Assembly: GCA_029721515.1 (NCBI GenBank)
Contig: CM056553.1
Span: 10,061,849-10,125,848 of the forward strand
Length of the DNA: 64,000 bases
Reading direction: 5' to 3'
Source: Synanceia verrucosa
Taxonomy: Eukaryota; Chordata; Actinopteri; Perciformes; Synanceiidae
Under the pieces are notes generated by a model, which ran no database searches, was not told the DNA's origin, and was given only the letters and a program-made list of their open reading frames with translations. Of the stretch, positions 58,561 to 64,000 are shown piece after piece (positions within the stretch are counted from its first letter, which is position 1; each line of letters starts with the position of its first letter). A program made the position numbers and the translations under genes.

Positions 58561-61005
58561 AAAAAAATAATTAAATGAAGACAACTTAAAAGGCAAATGA
58601 GGCCATTTAAAATGCAGCATGTAAAAATATAATAAATATAATAAAAAAAACAATATGGACAATCAAAGAGGTAGTGGACCATCAGCTAGCATGTGAAGTT
58701 TGTGTGCTCACATATGTGCAAATGTTTTCTATCTGTGACAAGATAGACAGTCAAGACTATTAAATACATTTTTTTCCTCCCTCTTCTTCTTCATAGATAC
58801 CAGATCACTGTGATCCATAAAAAGGATAAAAAATGTGCATGCATAGTTCACATCAGGATTCCCTGATGGGTGGGATTTGCCAAATTTCCCTGCAGGCAAG
58901 CCGAACCGAAATGAGCCGAGTCAATGAGTCGATAGAGGGGTCATTTGATGCAGGTCAAAATGCAGCAACAACTCTTTTTCGTGCAGCGTGAAAGGGGCAT
59001 TAGAATATTTTATACTGTAGGCCTAGGGAAAAAAATGTGATCATGTGGCGCAGACTGAGGGTTGACTATTGCAGGATAACAAATAAATAAAAAAAGCACT
59101 ATTACAACCACATGCAGTAACTATTAACACTAATAATGAGTGATCTGTACATACTATGATATGTTATTCAAAGGTCATCATGACACCAAAGAGTCGTGAG
59201 ACCAAAAGCCCATAACATTTATTTATATTACCCTTAATCAAAATTCAAGCCTCAAAGGGCTTCATGAAACAATTAATGAGACCTCCAGAGGCCGTGAAGT
59301 TGGCTAATATCCCTCATAAATAAATACATATTTCAGCCATGTGGCCTCAGTGATGCAAAATCTAGATGAGAATAAAAGTCCCTGTCCAGAGGAACTATTT
59401 TTCAGATTTGTCTGGTGGAAGGCTGCACAGTCTGAGGACCGCGACACTGCTATCATTCAAAACTGGCCTGCTTATGTGAGAAAGCGCAAATATTTGGCAC
59501 TAACCAAATTCAGCTGCTTGTTTCCTCCCTTAGATTCAGTCTCTTTAAAGCAGAGAAGCTGTGTTAAAGTATAAAGGAGGCCTTTTTGTGCACCTTCATT
59601 AGTTCTAAAGAAACAGCCTGATCCAAGAGTTGTGAAAGCGAATAAATCCAGGGACGAACACTCCAGTATTTATTTCAATGTTACTCTGAGCTCATGACCG
59701 TCTTTTCATAAAGTATATTTAAGACGATATGGTTAGAATGTAAATGTACAACGAAGTGCTGATGAGGGGTTGTCAGCCACCAACAGTCACCCACATGCAG
59801 GCCATGCTCTGCCAGCTCCTGTCACGGGCATGAAGCATTATATTTTCAAGAATTGTTGTTCCCTTCGAGGAAATGAAGCTGCTCAGCACTTTTCACCAGA
59901 AACCTCGAGAAACTGCGAAGCATTACCAGAATGATTAACGCTGGTATCTTGTTCTGATCGGCACACAAAGCGAGACAGTGAGGCGACAAAAAAAAAAGCT
60001 GAGTAGAAAAACAGTATTAAGAGAGACATTCAGAGCTCAGAGACGAATACTGAGAAGAGAGAAAAACACAGAGGAAAAGGATATGAAGGAGAGACCATTT
60101 CATCATAGACTGTAAGGAGGTGATGATATGAAATAACCAGACACAAAACTTCTTTTTCTGCTCCATTTATCAAATATCTGAAAGCTCCTTCAGGGAGTTC
60201 CCTGACCACCCAGCCAAAGGTTTACAGTATCCCTCACAGATACTAGAGAGGTTAGTTTACACCACTATCTCACACAAAATCTGCTATATCAGAGGACTGA
60301 TCATATTTATGACACAACAACCAACATATTTAGAGAAGCAACAGCTGCCGTGGCGTCACGCTGCCTTTCTGGAGGACATGTCGACATTCAAACCTCCAGT
60401 AACTTCACTTATTATGTGGAAGCAGATTGTTATTACTCAGTCTGCTTGTGGAGGGTCTGGTTGAGAGGTGAACAGAGGACAACCATGCAGTCTGAGATGG
60501 ATGAGCACCTTTACTACACTTCCATAAATGGTGAGGGAGCAACAAAAGAGACAAGCAGATACAGCATCCATCATGTCTGCCTGAAGACAACAGCGGAGCT
60601 CATCGATATCAATGATCATCATCACTGAAATAAAAGTCTGACGTTCTCAAATCCAGACTATACTTAAATAATTGACATTATTTCTATGTGTTTAAGTCGT
60701 CTCAGCGTTTCCTGTTGCTGCCTTTGTTTTATGATTCTGTTAGATTCACAGTTAATGTCAAACCAGGAGCAAGGTGGGAAATGTATTTAAAATAAATGAG
60801 AAAATTAGACTTTCTTCATCATTCATATGTGATGTTGGCAACTTCAGTATGTAAAAAAATATCAAAAACATTAACTTCATGCAGAAGTGAAATTCACCAG
60901 GATCAGTGAAAAACTGACAGAAAAGTTGATATAATGATGAGACAGGAAGTTTAGCCTTGAGCAGGTGAGTTTAAAATCATCACTCATCACAGGTATAAAC
61001 CAATA
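58561..61005. other. Non-coding interval, no gene seen
   Basis: A/T-rich sequence. The frames at 59341-59574 and 60350-60628 begin with ATG but show no domain, conserved motif or splice context I can defend. Confidence 0.5.
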
Positions 61006-61275
61006 TAATAATAAACTTTATTTATAAAGCTGCTACTTTCAATGTCAAGGCTACAAAGTGCTTTACATGGTTTGTATATATTTTTATTTTATTTTATTAT
61101 TATATTTTTACATTTCTATACTAGAGGTTTCTAATCCCTGTTCCTGTATTAGGGGCTCTTGCCTTTATTTAAATTTATTTATGTTTCCAGTGCACATTTA
61201 GCACAGTCATTGCAATTTCATTTCACTGATGTTGTACAATTATGCTTGTGACAAATCTCTTGAATCTTGAATGGA
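61005..61275. repeat. Retroelement-derived fragment
   Basis: 'aataataaactttatttata aagctgc' followed by 'ggctacaaagtgctttacat gg' is the pattern of a recurrent fish repeat tail. (TTTTA)n sequence and a second end reading 'caaatctcttgaatcttgaa tg' follow. Probably two nested fragments; boundaries approximate. Confidence 0.45.
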
Positions 61276-61668
61276 CTAGGATTAAAACATTTCAGGGCTT
61301 CAGGCAAACACAGAAATTAGTCAGACCAAAAAGAAAACAGCCTTTTTTTTATTAAATTATGTTGGAGATTCTGCTCGTCACAAAGTCTCAGAAAATGATG
61401 GAGAAAGTGGTGGCATGCTTTTACATTTGTGTAAATTTTACATTTGCAAAAGAGAAAGCGACGTAGCTCATGACTGGAGACATGGCCACAGCGACGAGAG
61501 TCTTCTCTAATAAACCTAAAAGGAAAATGAAGGCAGACGACAAAGACTGGTGAAATTAAAACATTTGAACACCCACACATGTGTCTGAAACACTCAGTAT
61601 TATGTGGACATTTTTAGATTAATTAACTCCCCTTTTGCACTTGTTACACCTGTTAAGGTGGCCCTTAT

Positions 61669-62469
61669 CAATGGCTACGTTTACATGCAGTCAATAACCC
61701 TTTCTTAACCGGAATATTAGCTATAACCCGGTTTCGCACAGCCACGTAAACACCAATAACCCTTTTCAAAACCCGAATATGATCCCTGGGTTACTCCTTT
61801 TCTAACCCGAATATTTGGTCATGTATACGCCTATCGGGATATCCCCATTGAAAGGAACATTAATTCGTGTTCTGCGCATGTTCTATTCGCAAGGAATATT
61901 GGTCTTTTGAGTACAGGAACTACTTAAACATGGCGAAACGAAAGACAGCGAGGAGGAAACAGACCAGCTCATAAGTGTGGTGAAAGAGATGAATATTATG
62001 TCTTTTGTAGACGGTAGAAAGTAGCGGGATAGCGAAATATACAAGAAGGTGAGTGAAAAGTTACGCGAAGCAGGGTTTGGACGAACGCCAGACCAGATCA
62101 AGCACCGCTGGAAAAGGCGTACTACAGGGCCAAGAAGCAAAACGGTATGTCGGTGAACTCCATCATTACTACCCGTTCCCACCAGTCCTGACTGCGCACC
62201 TTCATCCAAAGTGTCCGGGGTGCCCGGGTGGAAACGGGTTGCATGGATATGGATGGCACATCTCCGGCTTCATTTCCTATTTCTCCACGTTCTCGTCAAG
62301 AGGTTGTCTGTGCGTCACTGTTTTGATCGGGATATCCCAACTGGTTACAATTACCAAGTATACAGGAATAACTCTGTTTGCTCACGCATGTACGGGTTAT
62401 TCTGAATGTTTCAGAAACCGGAATATTGATCTTAACCCGAATACTGACTGCAAGTAAACGTAGTCATTG
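61669..62469 (+). mobile_element. DNA transposon relic carrying a Myb/SANT-like gene
   Basis: The terminal inverted repeats are CAATGGCTACGTTTACATGC then AGTC at the left, and on the minus strand CAATGACTACGTTTACTTGC then AGTC at the right: 22 of 24 match. Subterminal AACCCGAATAT/ACCGGAATATT words recur on both sides. TTAT flanks both ends (61665-61668, 62470-62473). The interior carries a decayed Myb/SANT-like protein (61930-62150), the kind of accessory DNA-binding protein encoded by PIF/Harbinger-type transposons. The nuclease gene is absent. Within the family this makes a non-autonomous or deletion derivative of about 800 bp. Confidence 0.78.
61930..62150 (+). pseudogene. Myb/SANT-like transposon protein, inactivated
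   Basis: ATG at 61930 opens a basic start (MAKRKTARRKQTSS) and meets a stop at once. Reading on in another frame from 61976 gives VVKEMNIMSFVDGRK, a TAG, then RDSEIYKKVSEKLREAGFGR and TPDQIKHRWK. After a further shift near 62115, AYYRAKKQNG. The W/helix pattern (IYKKVSEKL...G..RTPDQIKHRWKxLKxAYYRAK) is that of the Myb/SANT-like domain of Harbinger-type transposons. At least one stop and two frame changes are present, so the copy cannot make the protein. The 134-codon frame at 62053-62457 is a shadow of this region. Confidence 0.72.
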
Positions 62470-64000
62470 TTATTGGTAGATGAAGACTTGTGATCCCATA
62501 GATTGTCATCACAGCTCCACCTATCTCCAACCTCAGCAGAAAAATAATCCACCAGAATAACTGAAAACACCTGTTAAGGTGTTCAGAGGCTTCACCATAG
62601 AGAAAATTCACCCCCAGACCTGAGCATTAATGTTGTGAAATAAGACCAAAAAATGAGCGTGAAAGTAAATGAGGAAGCAAAAACTCAATATAAACACAGA
62701 AAATTGTGTTTGTGGCTGACAAGCATAAAATGCAAATGCTGTGTAAACTATTTAACCACAGACAGTGAAACATTAAATGATTAAATGCATGAGCAGCTGC
62801 AGGTGCATGAAAAAGAGACCTGCTCATGTATCACGTGCTGTATATTCAAATTACTGTTTCATTTTTCATGTTTTGACCTTGTTTCCTGTTTCATTTGCTT
62901 CTTGGTGTTTTCATCATGTGTGACTGATCGCCGCCATCAAAGAAAGAACGACTTCCAGATATTGTGTTCCTAACCTACGTACAGGGACAGGAATTCATGT
63001 AACACACCAGCTCATTTCCTTTATTTTCCCTCCTCTCTGTCTGTCATTGTAAATGTGTGCTGTTTTAAGCGCCGTCATATTTCTGCATGATAAAAACACA
63101 ACCCAGAATAATTGACCTAACTGCTAAACTCAACATTTGAGCTGTTTTGAAATCCTCTTACTCACAGTTTATTTCTTCTGCTACATGTCATTTCTGAGCC
63201 GTTGCCCTCCATCATTTTCTCCTCATTCTGGTCTCTCTCTCTCTCTCTCCCTGGTTTCATTGTTTTCCACTGATTATCGCCATCAAAGAAAAAAAAATAA
63301 TAGATTACACCCAGATGTAAGTACTCAAGAGTTCAAGAGGCAGGGTGGATACACGTTAAAAGCTTTTGACCAGATTTACTCCCAATTTAGGAAACACAAA
63401 TAACGTAAATCCAAGTGTATGTCATCGACCCTCTGAGGTTCTCCTAATCCAAAAATGCATCGCCGAGGGTAACATTTGGTCTAATTAGTTAGGGAAATCT
63501 CACAGGCCAAGTTCATGCTTTGTCAGAGTTGAGGTAATATAAACAAATGGCTCATGAAGAATCTCTCCATTAAAATTAACATTATGAACTGGTTTAATTG
63601 TGTGGCTGCCAGCGCCGCCACAACACTGAGTCTGAAGTCTAATGAAGCAGTGGGAGTAAACAAGCGGGTAAAAAGAGAATAAATTCATTTATTAAAGAGC
63701 CCAAAATGTTGCGAAAACATCATGAAAGCAGCCAACCAGTGACGTGACAGGGTGAAAACTCTGAATATCACCTCCATAGAGCTCCAGCAGCTTCCTCTGC
63801 TGAGTTATCCCCTTTCTTTTGGTGTTTCAAAGTAAAATTAGTAATTTATCTTTTGCTGTTTTTGTTACAGTAATTGAGAGTAAATGTAGCCTAATGAAAC
63901 CCAGTTGGTGAAATGAGGAAAAGTTTGAAGCAGACACCCTTTTTTTGGATGGTTTTAAATCATTTTTCTTTCTGTGAAATCTAACACCAATATGACTTTT
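62470..64000. other. Non-coding interval to the window end
   Basis: A/T-rich, no convincing gene. It includes a short direct duplication (62925-62949 and 63268-63292; see findings) and a (TC)n run at 63231-63250. Open frames at 62785-62973 and 63137-63403 both cross the duplication and have no known domain. Confidence 0.5.

Noticed and set aside
60350..60628. 92-codon frame with an ATG start
   Set aside because: No recognisable domain, no splice context and no codon bias I can defend. It is probably chance in non-coding DNA.
62053..62457. 134-codon plus-strand frame as a gene
   Set aside because: It overlaps the Myb/SANT relic in the wrong frame and ends inside the right terminal repeat.

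Overview
This window looks like teleost (ray-finned fish) genomic DNA. The only protein-coding gene I can support has vertebrate intron-exon structure. Most of the rest is A/T-rich non-coding DNA with many long (CA)n/(GT)n microsatellites, fish-type tRNA-derived SINEs, hAT-like and other MITEs, and a decayed transposon with a Myb/SANT-like reading frame. No prokaryotic feature is present.

The gene is the 5' end of a Slit guidance-ligand gene on the minus strand, best matched to slit3. Exon 1 (19188-19378) encodes the start methionine, a signal peptide and the LRRNT cysteine cap. Exon 2 (5459-5530) is exactly 72 nt and encodes the first leucine-rich repeat. The two exons are separated by a 13.66 kb intron with canonical GT...AG ends, and both introns seen here are phase 2. 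Exon 3 and everything downstream lie beyond position 1. I searched 1-5458 by eye for the next LRR exon and did not find it.

Layout: 1-5458 is slit3 intron 2 (partial), with a full-length SINE and a weak MITE. 5531-19187 is intron 1, with a 314-bp MITE with good terminal inverted repeats, a decayed teleost MITE, microsatellites and polypyrimidine tracts. 19379 to about 20120 is the presumed slit3 5'UTR and promoter. A match to the CTCF consensus lies about 1.2 kb upstream of the start codon. From about 20.1 kb to 64 kb there is no convincing gene. This 44 kb is upstream intergenic or unrecognised non-coding DNA, populated by at least seven DNA-transposon copies: a deletion-derived hAT with a BED-type finger relic, a hAT MITE with a perfect 8-bp target-site duplication, two fold-back elements, a TA-flanked MITE, a Myb/SANT element, and one with a 104-codon open frame. 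It also holds three SINE pieces and retroelement tails.

I found no new biological system. The items most worth a second look are the Myb/SANT-bearing element with 4-bp flanking repeats, the open frame inside the 38.2-38.9 kb element, the paired perfect hairpins at 41.97-42.04 kb, the SINE head truncated at the wrong end, and candidate regulatory sites around slit3.
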